Below are positions 47,226-55,226 of a stretch of DNA of 64,000 nt, piece by piece (position 1 is the stretch's first letter; each line of letters begins with the position of its first letter). The stretch is from a virus. Location of the stretch: positions 1 to 64,000 of IMG/VR virus record IMGVR_UViG_3300035001_000006; one strand, 5' to 3'. The translations under genes were made by a program, and so were the position numbers. The notes under the pieces are model-generated. The model did no database searches. It was not told where the DNA came from and saw nothing but the letters and a program-made list of their open reading frames with translations.

Positions 47226-47453
47226 ATGCCTCAAGGACCGAAGAGCAACACCGAGTTCGTCCGCGACCTGATGGAGTACAGCCGCAACGGGCCGCTGATC
47301 CAGGCTTTCATCATCCAGGCACTCGATCGCTTTTCGAAGCGGGTGGCCGCCGGCAAGCCCGAGGACTTCGACAGCGCCATGGTGAGCGGGCGGGCCTGGC
47401 ACGACTGCGGCGCGGAGCTGCAGGAGAAGCTCAACGCCCGCTTGGGCGCCTGA
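47226..47453 (+). CDS. Small protein of a plasmid/phage family
   Basis: A 75-residue protein from ATG 47226 (PQGPKSNTEFVRDLMEYSRN, then MVSGRAWHDCGAELQEKL). The pattern FVxDLMxxSxxGxLxQxFxxxAL with a later HAWxxC is common to a small plasmid/phage protein family of unknown role. It is in frame with the open stretch upstream, so it might be the C-terminal part of a longer protein; the independent family suggests it also stands alone. Confidence 0.6.
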   Translation: MPQGPKSNTEFVRDLMEYSRNGPLIQAFIIQALDRFSKRVAAGKPEDFDSAMVSGRAWHDCGAELQEKLNARLGA

Positions 47454-47454
47454 C

Positions 47455-47467
47455 CCCCGACAACGTC
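47455..47467 (+). repeat. Right-arm motif copy k (exact)
   Basis: It starts one base after a stop codon, in a 56-base gap between genes. Confidence 0.8.
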
Positions 47468-47509
47468 AATCACTTCGCGCCCGAGACCGCTCGGGTGCTG
47501 GGAGAACTC

Positions 47510-48055
47510 ATGCTGCAAGCCATGAAGCCGAAGCTCACCGAAACGGACCAGCGTGTAGAAGACGCACTGGTCGAGATGGGGATCACCTACGACACCCAGT
47601 ACCTCGGCGAGCGCGAGGAAGTCAGCGACGACGGTCGTCCTTGGAAGCATGATCTATGGACCATCACCTTCGTGCGTCGCGAGGGCGAGATCTTCGCCAA
47701 GAAGGTTGGGGAGCTGCGCCAAGACTACCGCACCGGGATCGGCCAGCGAGCATTTCCGCCTGGCGCAGTCACTCCAAGACCGCCTTACACACCCAATACG
47801 CTCGCCTGGCACGACTGGCAAGCCACCAAGCGCGCAGTGCGGCCAACGGCCGCCGCCGTTCTCCACAGCATGTTCATGGACACACTGAGTGTTCAAGCCA
47901 CTTTCGAGGACTGGTGTGATGAATGCGGGGCCTGCTCTGACTCAATCAAGGCTCTCTGCACCTACCGGAGCTGCCAACAACTACTGATCGAACTGCGCAC
48001 GTTCTTTGCGCGCGGACAGTCTGAGCGACTGGCGTCACTCGTGGAGGACTATTAA
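47510..48055 (+). CDS. Hypothetical protein with Cys cluster
   Basis: A 181-residue protein. ATG 47510 with GGGAGAACTC before it. Residues about 130-150 carry DWCDECGACSDSIKALCTYR, a possible zinc site. The central part has strand-turn-strand motifs (HDLWTITFVRREGEIF). Stop and next start overlap by one base (TAATG). Confidence 0.6.
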   Translation: MLQAMKPKLTETDQRVEDALVEMGITYDTQYLGEREEVSDDGRPWKHDLWTITFVRREGEIFAKKVGELRQDYRTGIGQRAFPPGAVTPRPPYTPNTLAWHDWQATKRAVRPTAAAVLHSMFMDTLSVQATFEDWCDECGACSDSIKALCTYRSCQQLLIELRTFFARGQSERLASLVEDY

Positions 48056-48423
48056 TGTTCCACGAACACGAAGCAATCATCTGCACGGTGCTGGAAGGCG
48101 GCAACCTCGAGCTGACGTTGTCCTGCCCGGAGGCTCGAGACTGGCTGATCGAGGGGATGCAGTCGAGACCAAGCGACGACCTGCTGTGGGAGGGCATGGA
48201 GCACTACTGGTGCAACGGCCAGTTCGAGCCATTCTGCGCAGGCCTCGGCAACCCGTTCGTAGGGCTGACCGATGCCCCGTGTATCGCCGAGGCGATGGAC
48301 CTAGACGACAACGGCCTGAAGACCATCCACGGCCGCTGCTGGTGGTTCCCCGCCTACATGGTCCGTGACTTCGCACAAGACCTGCTCGAGTGGGGTCGAG
48401 CCATCTTTCAACTCGCCCCATGA
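48055..48423 (+). CDS. Hypothetical protein
   Basis: A 122-residue acidic protein with many Trp and Cys residues (LLWEGMEHYWCNGQFEPFC). Starts in TAATG overlap and ends in ATGA overlap. Unknown. Confidence 0.6.
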   Translation: MFHEHEAIICTVLEGGNLELTLSCPEARDWLIEGMQSRPSDDLLWEGMEHYWCNGQFEPFCAGLGNPFVGLTDAPCIAEAMDLDDNGLKTIHGRCWWFPAYMVRDFAQDLLEWGRAIFQLAP

Positions 48424-49037
48424 ACTACTTCGATCCGCACGGCGAATCGATCAGCGTCTTCGACGTCTGCCACGCCTACCAGTTGCTGGAGGCCAACTAC
48501 AGCCATGGCGGATGGCTGCGCGAGCGCCCCTCGAATAAGCGCCGCATGGAATCCATCGGCTGCCAGCTTGGCCGACTCGGCTACTCGGACGTCTACCGCA
48601 CGGTAGATCTATGGGCGGACGAGGAAGAAGTCTCCGACGAGTTGGAGACCTCCAGCGACAACGAGAGCGTTCGTTACGTCTACTTCAAAAAGGTGCTCGA
48701 GTGGGGGCTTCCGCTCGACGATGACGACCGCGCAGTGATCGACCGCACTTTCACGATCGAAGCCATCGAGAGATGGAGGCCCGACTACTTCCGCATGCGG
48801 CCCTGGCGAGCCGTTGTGCGACCCGACTACTGCCCTGGGGATCTGGACATGCCTGTCTGGCAGGTCCACCTCCCCGACAACGCCACTGACATCAAGGCCG
48901 TCCTCTGCGATGGCAACGGCCCAATCAACTTCCACAGCTACAGCGAAGCAACCCAGAAGGCGAAAAGCCTCACAGAGGAAATGAATGCACGCAACCAAGG
49001 AGCCGGCGCGCAAGACGCGCAACGCCCCGGCGCATAA
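48420..49037 (+). CDS. Hypothetical protein
   Basis: A 205-residue protein. Helical N-terminus (DVCHAYQLLEANYSHGGWL) then acidic (ADEEEVSDELETSSDNE), then a mixed domain. The last 17 codons overlap the next gene in another frame. Contains motif copy l (LPDNA). Unknown. Confidence 0.6.
   Translation: MNYFDPHGESISVFDVCHAYQLLEANYSHGGWLRERPSNKRRMESIGCQLGRLGYSDVYRTVDLWADEEEVSDELETSSDNESVRYVYFKKVLEWGLPLDDDDRAVIDRTFTIEAIERWRPDYFRMRPWRAVVRPDYCPGDLDMPVWQVHLPDNATDIKAVLCDGNGPINFHSYSEATQKAKSLTEEMNARNQGAGAQDAQRPGA
48872..48884 (+). repeat. Right-arm motif copy l (CCCCGACAACGCC)
   Basis: Coding (PDNA). Confidence 0.65.
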
Positions 49038-49725
49038 GCCGGCCACCTACAGCTACCACTTCACCCGCGTCAGCGGGAATCAGAAGACCGGCCCGATGCC
49101 TGTCACCACGACAAGCAGCAACTCGTGCCCTCCCACCTGCAGCTTCAAGAAGAATGGATGCTACGCCGAGCACGGCCCGCTTGCCATTCACTGGCGGCAG
49201 ATCGACGCAGGCAAGCGCGGCACCCCGTTCGATGAGCTTCTCGAGGAGGTGCGCACCATTCGCCGCAACGCACTGTGGCGCCACAACCAAGCGGGCGACC
49301 TGACCCCGACAACGCCGGGGAAGATCGACGGGCAGCTGCTCACACGGCTTGCGATCGCGAATAGGGGTCGCCGCGGGTTCACTTACACCCACTACAAGCC
49401 GACGCCGCACAACCGCGCAGCGATCCGGACGGCGAACCTCATGGGGTTCACGATCAACCTGAGCGCCGAGACGCTCGAACAGGCCGACGAGTACGCGGAT
49501 ATCGGCATCGCGCCGGTGGTCGTCGTGCTCCCAGCCGACGCCACGAAGGCGACAAAGACGCCGAACGGCCGGCTGGTAATCGTCTGCCCCGCCACCACCG
49601 GCAACACCGACTGCTTGAACTGCGGCATCTGCCAGCAGGTCGATCGCAAGGCGATCGTCGGGTTCCCTGCACACGGCAGTGGCCAGAAAAAGGCCCAGGC
49701 TGTTTTCTTCATGGAGCGAAAGTGA
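48985..49725 (+). CDS. DUF7227-like Cys-rich phage protein
   Basis: A 246-residue protein. SGNQKTGPMPVTTTSSNSCP is followed by PTCSFKKNGCYAEHG, then later DCLNCGICQQVDRKAIVGFP. The two Cys clusters could bind metal or an Fe-S centre. This layout is that of a conserved phage and plasmid family (DUF7227 in my memory) of unknown function. It is one of the few genes in the cluster with wide relatives. Overlaps both neighbours. Confidence 0.7.
   Translation: MHATKEPARKTRNAPAHKPATYSYHFTRVSGNQKTGPMPVTTTSSNSCPPTCSFKKNGCYAEHGPLAIHWRQIDAGKRGTPFDELLEEVRTIRRNALWRHNQAGDLTPTTPGKIDGQLLTRLAIANRGRRGFTYTHYKPTPHNRAAIRTANLMGFTINLSAETLEQADEYADIGIAPVVVVLPADATKATKTPNGRLVIVCPATTGNTDCLNCGICQQVDRKAIVGFPAHGSGQKKAQAVFFMERK
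49304..49316 (+). repeat. Right-arm motif copy m (CCCCGACAACGCC)
   Basis: Coding but in the frame ACC CCG ACA ACG CCG (TPTTP). Confidence 0.65.
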
Positions 49726-50069
49726 AAACTGCACGCATCACATTCCTGATCGAGCTCGGCGTCGAGCCACGATCGGACCACATCGTGTCCGACAAGGGCG
49801 CCGGATTCGGCCTGGCCCTGAAGCCTGTGCAAGGCTGCCAGGTCATCGGGGAGCCGAGGATCGAAGTCGACGACCACCACCGGTGCTCGATGAGCGCGGC
49901 GCAGCTGCTGGCTGCGCTCAGGGCCATGCGCCAGTACGGCGGCGGCTTCGCGGGACGACTTGCCGACCTGCTCGAAGTATCCGACGGCGGCAACACCGAG
50001 AAGCTGCTCGACGCGTTCCACGACCTGCTGTGGGGCTATGTGCCCATGGGCCTGGAGGTGCGCGGATGA
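49722..50069 (+). CDS. Hypothetical protein
   Basis: A 115-residue protein with GTG start in GTGA overlap. Begins with a strand (KTARITFLIELGVEPRSDHI) and has a helical C-terminal half. Unknown. Confidence 0.6.
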   Translation: MKTARITFLIELGVEPRSDHIVSDKGAGFGLALKPVQGCQVIGEPRIEVDDHHRCSMSAAQLLAALRAMRQYGGGFAGRLADLLEVSDGGNTEKLLDAFHDLLWGYVPMGLEVRG

Positions 50070-50575
50070 GCAGCATCAGCTGGAACTCGAAGTACATCGA
50101 TGGCCGCCAAGTCGAAGCCCGCATCGCGGAGTTGGAGAACGACGTCTCCGATTTCGAAAAGATGGCTGCGAACGCCGGATGGTCTTTCCGAACCGAAGGC
50201 GATCTCTGGGTGGCAGTAGGTCCCGAGGTCGATGGCTCACCTGGCAACGTCTACACCGACGAATCGCGCGATGTGGTCGTGGTGTGCGCGGCCGAGGATG
50301 CCGGCGCGCGATGGGCCGACGTCACAGACGTTGAAGAGCTACACGACCTCCGCCAGCTGCGCGAAGAGGCCCAGAGCTACGGTGGCTGGCCCAACTGCAC
50401 GCTGATCAACGAGGACAACTGGGTCGAATACGCGCAACAGTACGCCGATGACCTCGGCGGGGTTACCGACGAGTGGCCGCCTCGGCACATCGACTGGGAC
50501 GCAGCGGCTGAGGCCCTACGCGAGGACTACACCGAGGTGCAGTTCTCCGGCAGTTCTTTCTACGTGAGGACGTGA
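50066..50575 (+). CDS. Acidic hypothetical protein, weakly ArdA-like C-terminus
   Basis: A 169-residue, strongly acidic protein in ATGA overlap. The last 60 residues (WVEYAQQYADDLGGVTDEWP, then HIDWDAAAEALREDYTEVQF) match a pattern widespread in phage proteins (EYAxxxAxDxG, then WPxxxIDWxxAAxxLxxDY), recalling part of antirestriction protein ArdA. A role against host restriction is a guess. The N-terminal half has a coiled-coil-like helix (RQVEARIAELENDVSDFEKM). Confidence 0.55.
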   Translation: MSSISWNSKYIDGRQVEARIAELENDVSDFEKMAANAGWSFRTEGDLWVAVGPEVDGSPGNVYTDESRDVVVVCAAEDAGARWADVTDVEELHDLRQLREEAQSYGGWPNCTLINEDNWVEYAQQYADDLGGVTDEWPPRHIDWDAAAEALREDYTEVQFSGSSFYVRT

Positions 50576-50748
50576 TGGAAGTTCTCGAAGCGCCCACCAC
50601 CGCAGATGCGTACGGCCTCGACCAGGACTTCCTGGAACGCGTGGACCGCGCCACTCACCACTACAAGGTGCACGACCCGCTACAGCTTGACCGCGTGCAC
50701 CTCGCGATCGAGGAAGAGCTGCGCATGAACAGATCTGGAGGCTACTGA
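50575..50748 (+). CDS. Very small acidic protein (57 aa)
   Basis: An unbroken 57-codon frame from ATG 50575 (sharing its A with the previous TGA) to TGA 50746-50748. It reads MEVLEAPTTADAYGLDQDFL at the start and ends EELRMNRSGGY. It fills exactly the space between two coupled genes, the best reason to think it real. Confidence 0.6.
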   Translation: MEVLEAPTTADAYGLDQDFLERVDRATHHYKVHDPLQLDRVHLAIEEELRMNRSGGY

Positions 50749-50749
50749 C

Positions 50750-51046
50750 ATGGCGAAACTGATTGGAAGCAAGTCCTTCGAGGCAGAGATGGTCCTCGAG
50801 GGTAGTTGGGGCAGCCGGAGGCATGGGAAGCACAGCTCGACCATGGAGCTCTGGCAGCTCGATGACCCGGGCCGCTACTTCATCGAATGGGACATCCCCG
50901 ACATGGACCGCACCGAAGAGATCGGCATCTGGGTCGATCACGGCACGCGCGAGTTGACTGACTACGACGGCGTCTTCTCGCTCCCCGTCGAGGCAATCGC
51001 GCTGCTCGAGAAGCACGGCATCAAGGTGGGAGACGACTTCCGTTGA
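50750..51046 (+). CDS. Small hypothetical protein
   Basis: A 98-residue protein one base after the previous stop, with TCTGGAGGCTACTGAC as ribosome site. Beta-rich (TMELWQLDDPGRYFIEWDIP). Unknown. Confidence 0.6.
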   Translation: MAKLIGSKSFEAEMVLEGSWGSRRHGKHSSTMELWQLDDPGRYFIEWDIPDMDRTEEIGIWVDHGTRELTDYDGVFSLPVEAIALLEKHGIKVGDDFR

Positions 51047-51294
51047 AGCTGGACCTCCGACCGAACCGCATCCGATCCGCGCACCGACGCGAGCCTCTCT
51101 ACACCCTCACCGAAGTTGCCGAGCGCCTGAAGACCTCCACAAACCGGATCGTGGCCGTCTGTCGCCACCATCCCGGGCTTCAGTGCGAGAAGGTCATCGG
51201 CGCGTCCACCGTCGCGCCGCGGCGTCGGCTCTACCGCATGTCCGCGGTCCGAGCCTGGTGGGCCGCCGCGCCACCACACATGAAAGGGTCCTGA
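51043..51294 (+). CDS. Small basic protein with HTH-like segment
   Basis: An 83-residue protein from TTG 51043, overlapping the previous stop (TTGA). LYTLTEVAERLKTSTNRIVA (about 19-38) looks like the helix-turn-helix of excisionase/MerR-like small proteins, and a Trp near the end (AVRAWWAAAP) follows a basic strand. It may bind DNA. A recombination directionality factor is possible but no integrase is seen. Confidence 0.55.
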   Translation: MKLDLRPNRIRSAHRREPLYTLTEVAERLKTSTNRIVAVCRHHPGLQCEKVIGASTVAPRRRLYRMSAVRAWWAAAPPHMKGS

Positions 51295-51295
51295 C

Positions 51296-51526
51296 ATGCC
51301 ACGAACCATCCGAGTCAGTGTCCGCGAAGACGTGACCGAGCGACAGACGCTCGACTTCGAGATCCCCGACGAACTCGATGTCAACGACACCGACGCACTG
51401 CAGGAGTACTTCGAGGAGGCCTTCATCGAAGGTAGCTATCGCGAAGTGCCGAACACCAAGGACCTCGCCATCGAAGAGCGAGTGTTCTACGACCCCGAGA
51501 TTCTGACCCAGGGGAAAACCGCATGA
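51296..51526 (+). CDS. Small acidic protein
   Basis: A 76-residue protein one base after the previous stop. Acidic, with strand-loop-helix form (PDELDVNDTDALQEYFEEAF). Unknown. Confidence 0.6.
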   Translation: MPRTIRVSVREDVTERQTLDFEIPDELDVNDTDALQEYFEEAFIEGSYREVPNTKDLAIEERVFYDPEILTQGKTA

Positions 51527-51780
51527 AGTTCTTCGCCCGAACCGACACCGAACCCGCCCGCTACTTCGGAACGCAGGCTGAAGCCCACAACGACGGCCGG
51601 ACCGAGGCCCCCCAGTGGCGATCCGCCGTTCGCATCAAGGAGGTCGACCTCAAGTGCGACAAGGACGCCATCCTGCGTCTGCTGCAAGAAGGGCCCGCCG
51701 GCGCCGAGGACCTCCTGGGAGGCCGGGGCCGCACCTGGACCCTCACATCACGCGGAGGCTTGAAGGAACTCGACGCATGA
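51523..51780 (+). CDS. Small hypothetical protein
   Basis: An 85-residue protein in ATGA overlap on both sides. Begins KFFARTDTEPARYFGTQAEA. Possibly alpha/beta. Unknown. Confidence 0.6.
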   Translation: MKFFARTDTEPARYFGTQAEAHNDGRTEAPQWRSAVRIKEVDLKCDKDAILRLLQEGPAGAEDLLGGRGRTWTLTSRGGLKELDA

Positions 51781-52088
51781 TCTGCGAGGTGTGCGGCAGG
51801 CCTACCCGTGTGCTCGCCACCCGCGAGGGGGAGCACGGGACCGTGACGCGACGGCGCGAGTGCACGAACGAGCACCCACACCGCTTCACGACGTTCGAGA
51901 TCCATGAAGCGCCTTTCCGAAACGTCGCGAAGCGCGTCGGTCGATACGCCTTCGGGCGAGAACTCCGGCTTGCCTTGCGCCGCAGGGACGAATCGATCAT
52001 TTCCGACCCTCGCCAGGCGCGGGAGGTTGCCGCTGCCCACGGCATTCACCCCGCGCATGTCCGGCGCATCCGGCGGATGCAACTCTGA
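51777..52088 (+). CDS. NrdR-like zinc-ribbon protein
   Basis: A 103-residue protein opening MICEVCGRPTRVLATREGEH, then RRRECTNEHPHRFTTFE. Cys3, Cys6, Cys29 and His33/35 match the N-terminal zinc ribbon of NrdR, a repressor of ribonucleotide reductase genes, but the ATP-cone domain is absent. The rest (about 45-103) is helical and basic. It may bind DNA and perhaps mimic or compete with the host regulator; this is inference. Confidence 0.65.
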   Translation: MICEVCGRPTRVLATREGEHGTVTRRRECTNEHPHRFTTFEIHEAPFRNVAKRVGRYAFGRELRLALRRRDESIISDPRQAREVAAAHGIHPAHVRRIRRMQL

Positions 52089-52096
52089 CAGGAACC

Positions 52097-52381
52097 ATGC
52101 CTCACCAACACGCAAGGGACGCCCTTCTCCGCGCGCTCAGCGCACTTCGCTTACCCCTCACCGCGCTGCAGCTTGCCGGCGTCATTGAGACCGTTCTGGA
52201 CCAGATCGCCCAGGAGCTGCAGGACGCAGAGATGTTCCGTTGGATCTCCGACAACGCAACGATTAGCTGGGACACCGCCCACGAGAACGCCCAGGTCTGC
52301 TTCCCCCTCAAGGCCGACTTCTTCGACACGATCGAGGACGCGGTTCGAAAAGCAATGGGCGACGAGCCCGAGGATTCATGA
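52097..52381 (+). CDS. Small hypothetical protein
   Basis: A 94-residue protein after a CAGGAACC ribosome site. Amphipathic helices (DALLRALSALRLPLTALQLA; VIETVLDQIAQELQDAEMF). Unknown. Confidence 0.6.
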   Translation: MPHQHARDALLRALSALRLPLTALQLAGVIETVLDQIAQELQDAEMFRWISDNATISWDTAHENAQVCFPLKADFFDTIEDAVRKAMGDEPEDS

Positions 52382-52641
52382 TGAACTTCAACGACACCAC
52401 TTCGCACGAGCGCCAGGTGAACTGCACCGTGCCCCAGAAGGAGATGTTCCGGTTGGTGGCTGAACACGTCGCGAAGGAGGCGAACTTCGACTTCAACGCG
52501 CCGATCGGCGTTCGTGCTCGCGTTTACATCAGCGAGAGCAACCGCGGCAGCATCACGGGCTCCGTCGAGCGCAACGTGCGCGTGGAGCTCACGCAGGACC
52601 TGCTGCCGACGGCCGGCCCTTCCCGGTACGAGTTCACCTGA
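52378..52641 (+). CDS. Small hypothetical protein
   Basis: An 87-residue protein in ATGA overlap, with strand-rich centre (IGVRARVYISESNRGSITGS). Unknown. Confidence 0.6.
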   Translation: MMNFNDTTSHERQVNCTVPQKEMFRLVAEHVAKEANFDFNAPIGVRARVYISESNRGSITGSVERNVRVELTQDLLPTAGPSRYEFT

Positions 52642-52958
52642 TGGGCAGCGTCGACCGTCGCCTCCGACGCGAGTTCGACTCGCACGTCGACACCATCATG
52701 GATCGCTCATCCAAGGCTGCCGCCTATGCAGCCGACCCGCAGTGGAAGGTCCGCGCCTACCACCAATGGCTTGGGGAGCGCGACGACGTGTTCGTCTCGC
52801 CCGAACCTGAGCCCGTGCTCTCTGGCTTCGAACTCGAAGTCGAACTGCGCGGGATCATCTCCTTCTGCGAAGACTTCCTTTGCGGCTTCGAGGACGACCG
52901 CGACCAGCACGGCGTCGTGGAGACGCTCGAGCGAATCAGAAAACTTCCGCCGCTCTGA
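52641..52958 (+). CDS. Small hypothetical protein
   Basis: A 105-residue acidic protein starting inside the previous stop (TGATG). It ends the run of tightly coupled small genes. Contains a Glu/Asp-rich helical C-terminus (FCEDFLCGFEDDRDQHGVVE). Unknown. Confidence 0.6.
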   Translation: MGSVDRRLRREFDSHVDTIMDRSSKAAAYAADPQWKVRAYHQWLGERDDVFVSPEPEPVLSGFELEVELRGIISFCEDFLCGFEDDRDQHGVVETLERIRKLPPL

Positions 52959-52966
52959 GCGGCGCA

Positions 52967-52979
52967 CCCCGACATCGTC
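52967..52979 (+). repeat. Right-arm motif copy n (CCCCGACATCGTC)
   Basis: One mismatch; intergenic, 8 bases after a stop. The rest of the 216-base gap holds no gene. Confidence 0.6.
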
Positions 52980-53174
52980 AACGACACCGGCCACCTGCAC
53001 AGGTCTGGCCAGCCTGACCCTGCTTGACTGAGAGACAAAGATCTCTACTGCGCGGACCTCTTGCGCAATCGGCGACCGCGGCCGAGACAAGAAGAGGTGG
53101 ATGCCTTGAGCTGACATAGAGCAGCGCAGCGCGATATTGCGCTAGGGAGCACCCCCCTTACATGCGGACAAACA

Positions 53175-53477
53175 TTGAACAACGCCAACGCACTCATCCG
53201 TGCTGAATTTCGTCAAGGCACCTGGGAGATCGTAATCCCAGGCTCGAACCCTATCAGCGTCGACCAGCTCCTCATGGACGTCGAAAGCTCGGGTGACGGA
53301 TTCGCCGTCGGAACGGTACTCGCCGTCCACGGACTTCCCCAAGACATCGTCGCCGACCCTCCGCCGCGCATGCTGCGCGCACTTGGTGTCGGCTTCCCCA
53401 TCCGGATCTCCAACACGCCCCGAGGCTGCAGCCGCGTTCGCTGCGTCGCCGGCAAGAGCCGCCCTGTGAGGGCCTGA
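53175..53477 (+). CDS. Hypothetical protein before the ligase gene
   Basis: A 100-residue protein from TTG 53175 (NNANALIRAEFRQGTWEIVI). The start codon is weak and no ribosome site is clear, but the frame is closed only 4 bases before the ligase gene. Beta-rich, basic end. Unknown. Confidence 0.5.
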   Translation: MNNANALIRAEFRQGTWEIVIPGSNPISVDQLLMDVESSGDGFAVGTVLAVHGLPQDIVADPPPRMLRALGVGFPIRISNTPRGCSRVRCVAGKSRPVRA

Positions 53478-53481
53478 CACC

Positions 53482-54717
53482 ATGTACAACTCGAACGACA
53501 CCCACAAGCTGCTCTCGAAGCTGGCCGCTACAAAGAGCAAGAACGAGAAGCTGCAGATCCTCAAGTCGGCGAGCCAGATCGACCGCAACACGATGCACCA
53601 GGCGATGAACCCGCTCATCACCTACGGCATCGCCAAGATCGACCCGCCCGCCGAGTTCGGCACCCTGCCCCTCGGCCCCGAGGAGGCGCTGCTGCTGGAG
53701 AGGCTCGCCTCCCGCGAGCTGTCCGGGAACGCCGCCAAGCGAGCGATCTCGATTGCGATGGAGCGACTCACTCCCGAAAGCGCAGAGGTCCTCAAGCGCA
53801 TCATCACCAAGGACCTGAAGTGCGGCACTGGCACGACGCTGATCAACGAAATCTGGCCAGGCCTGATCCCCAAGTTCGCCGTCCAGCTGAGCGAGGTCTA
53901 CGAACCCAAGCGTGTCACAGAGTGGCCTGTCGGCTTCCAGCGCAAGCTCGACGGCATGCGCGCCGTCGCCATCATCGACCCCGACAAGGGCGAGGTGAAC
54001 ATGGTGAGCCGCGAAGGTCGACCGCTGCCCGCGCTCGAGCCCATCGCCGAGTTGCTGCGCTCCAAGCTGGACATCTTCCGCCCCTGGCGCGAGAAGCCGA
54101 TCTTCCTCGACGGCGAAGCCACCAGCGGGACGTTCAACGACACCGTGAGCCAGGTGCGCCGCAAGTCGAAGACTGCCGAAGACGCGGTGTTCAACATCTT
54201 CGACGTGTTCGGGCCGGGCGGTTCGACGATCGAGCTCTCGAGGCGACTCGAGCTGGTCGACTCCATCGTGCCCGCCTACGACGATCCGCGCATCGGCCGT
54301 GTCCCCATGAAGCTGTGCTACTCCGACGAGGAGGTGCAGGCCGCAGTCAACGTGGAGTGGGATGCGGGCGAAGAAGGCGGCATGGTCAAGCGCCTCGACG
54401 CGCCCTACGAGCTCAAGCGCGGCTACAACTGGATGAAGATCAAGGGCTACGACTCGGCCGAGTTCGAGGTGCTCGGCGTGTTCGAAGGCACCGGCCAGTA
54501 CGTCGGAACTGCCGGCGGGTTCATCGTGCGGCTCGAGAACGGCGGCGAGTGCCGCGTGGCGGGCATCACCGAGAAGCTGCGCAGCCTCATCTGGAACAAC
54601 CCCGAGGTCATCGGCCGGCTCATCGAAGTCGGCTTCCACGAGCGCACCCCCGACGGTTCGCTCCGCCACCCCCGGTTCGTCAAGTTCCGGGATACCTTCA
54701 CCGGAGAAAGGGAATAA
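53482..54717 (+). CDS. ATP-dependent DNA ligase
   Basis: A 411-residue enzyme. The nucleotidyltransferase motif I is FQRKLDGMRAV with Lys155 as the adenylated residue; motif III-like (FNIFDVFGPGG), motif IV (GEEGGMVKRLD) and motif V (NWMKIKGYDSAEFEVLG) follow in order, then an OB-fold. The N-terminal 145 residues resemble the small DNA-binding domain of T7/T4-type ligases. It seals nicks in replication and repair, using ATP. It starts the replication module. Confidence 0.92.
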   Translation: MYNSNDTHKLLSKLAATKSKNEKLQILKSASQIDRNTMHQAMNPLITYGIAKIDPPAEFGTLPLGPEEALLLERLASRELSGNAAKRAISIAMERLTPESAEVLKRIITKDLKCGTGTTLINEIWPGLIPKFAVQLSEVYEPKRVTEWPVGFQRKLDGMRAVAIIDPDKGEVNMVSREGRPLPALEPIAELLRSKLDIFRPWREKPIFLDGEATSGTFNDTVSQVRRKSKTAEDAVFNIFDVFGPGGSTIELSRRLELVDSIVPAYDDPRIGRVPMKLCYSDEEVQAAVNVEWDAGEEGGMVKRLDAPYELKRGYNWMKIKGYDSAEFEVLGVFEGTGQYVGTAGGFIVRLENGGECRVAGITEKLRSLIWNNPEVIGRLIEVGFHERTPDGSLRHPRFVKFRDTFTGERE

Positions 54718-54752
54718 TCCTGCCCACAGCCACTGTCACGCCCCAACCCATC

Positions 54753-55226
54753 ATGCGTTACTCGCCCCGCCCTATCGAAGACTACGGTCGCGTCGCTGGC
54801 GGGAAGTTCATAGGGCCCGCAACGTCGCTCCTCCTCAAGGAAGAAGTCGAGCGGTGGAACCTCGCGTTCCTCTCGTTCGACTACGACGCGCGCCCCGTGC
54901 CGCAGAACCCGCAGTTCACCTCCCTGGTGGTGAAGACTGTGGCCACGCGGCTGGACACAGGCGAGATCGACTACAGCGCGAGCGGCCCGATGTTGGTCCG
55001 CAGCCTGCTCAAGCTGCCCGCACCGCAGTTCGTGAAGGTGATTGAGGTCCACTCGATCCTTGCACAGTTGCCGCTCTACAAGGCGCTCGGCAACGCATGG
55101 CTTGCGACCATCAAGGAGCGCAGCTGGCTGTGCTCCACCTCTGACGACGGCACCGACCTCGAGGCAGACCCTCGCGCCGTCGCGGAAGCGCAGAAGCTCT
55201 TCGCCGCGCTCATGTCCCGACGATAA
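54753..55226 (+). CDS. Hypothetical protein between ligase and helicase
   Basis: A 157-residue protein. ATG 54753 is used, but the better ribosome site (GGAGAAAGGGAATAATC) points to CTG at 54720, which would add 11 residues. Mixed alpha/beta (RWNLAFLSFDYDARPVPQNP; VKVIEVHSILAQLPLYKALG) without known motif. Close packing with ligase and helicase suggests a DNA-metabolism accessory. Confidence 0.6.
   Translation: MRYSPRPIEDYGRVAGGKFIGPATSLLLKEEVERWNLAFLSFDYDARPVPQNPQFTSLVVKTVATRLDTGEIDYSASGPMLVRSLLKLPAPQFVKVIEVHSILAQLPLYKALGNAWLATIKERSWLCSTSDDGTDLEADPRAVAEAQKLFAALMSRR

Noticed and set aside
53968-53980. CCCCGACAAGGGC in the ligase gene as a right-arm motif copy
   Set aside because: Two mismatches from consensus and it codes PDKG in a coding frame shared with other PDN copies; could be chance.
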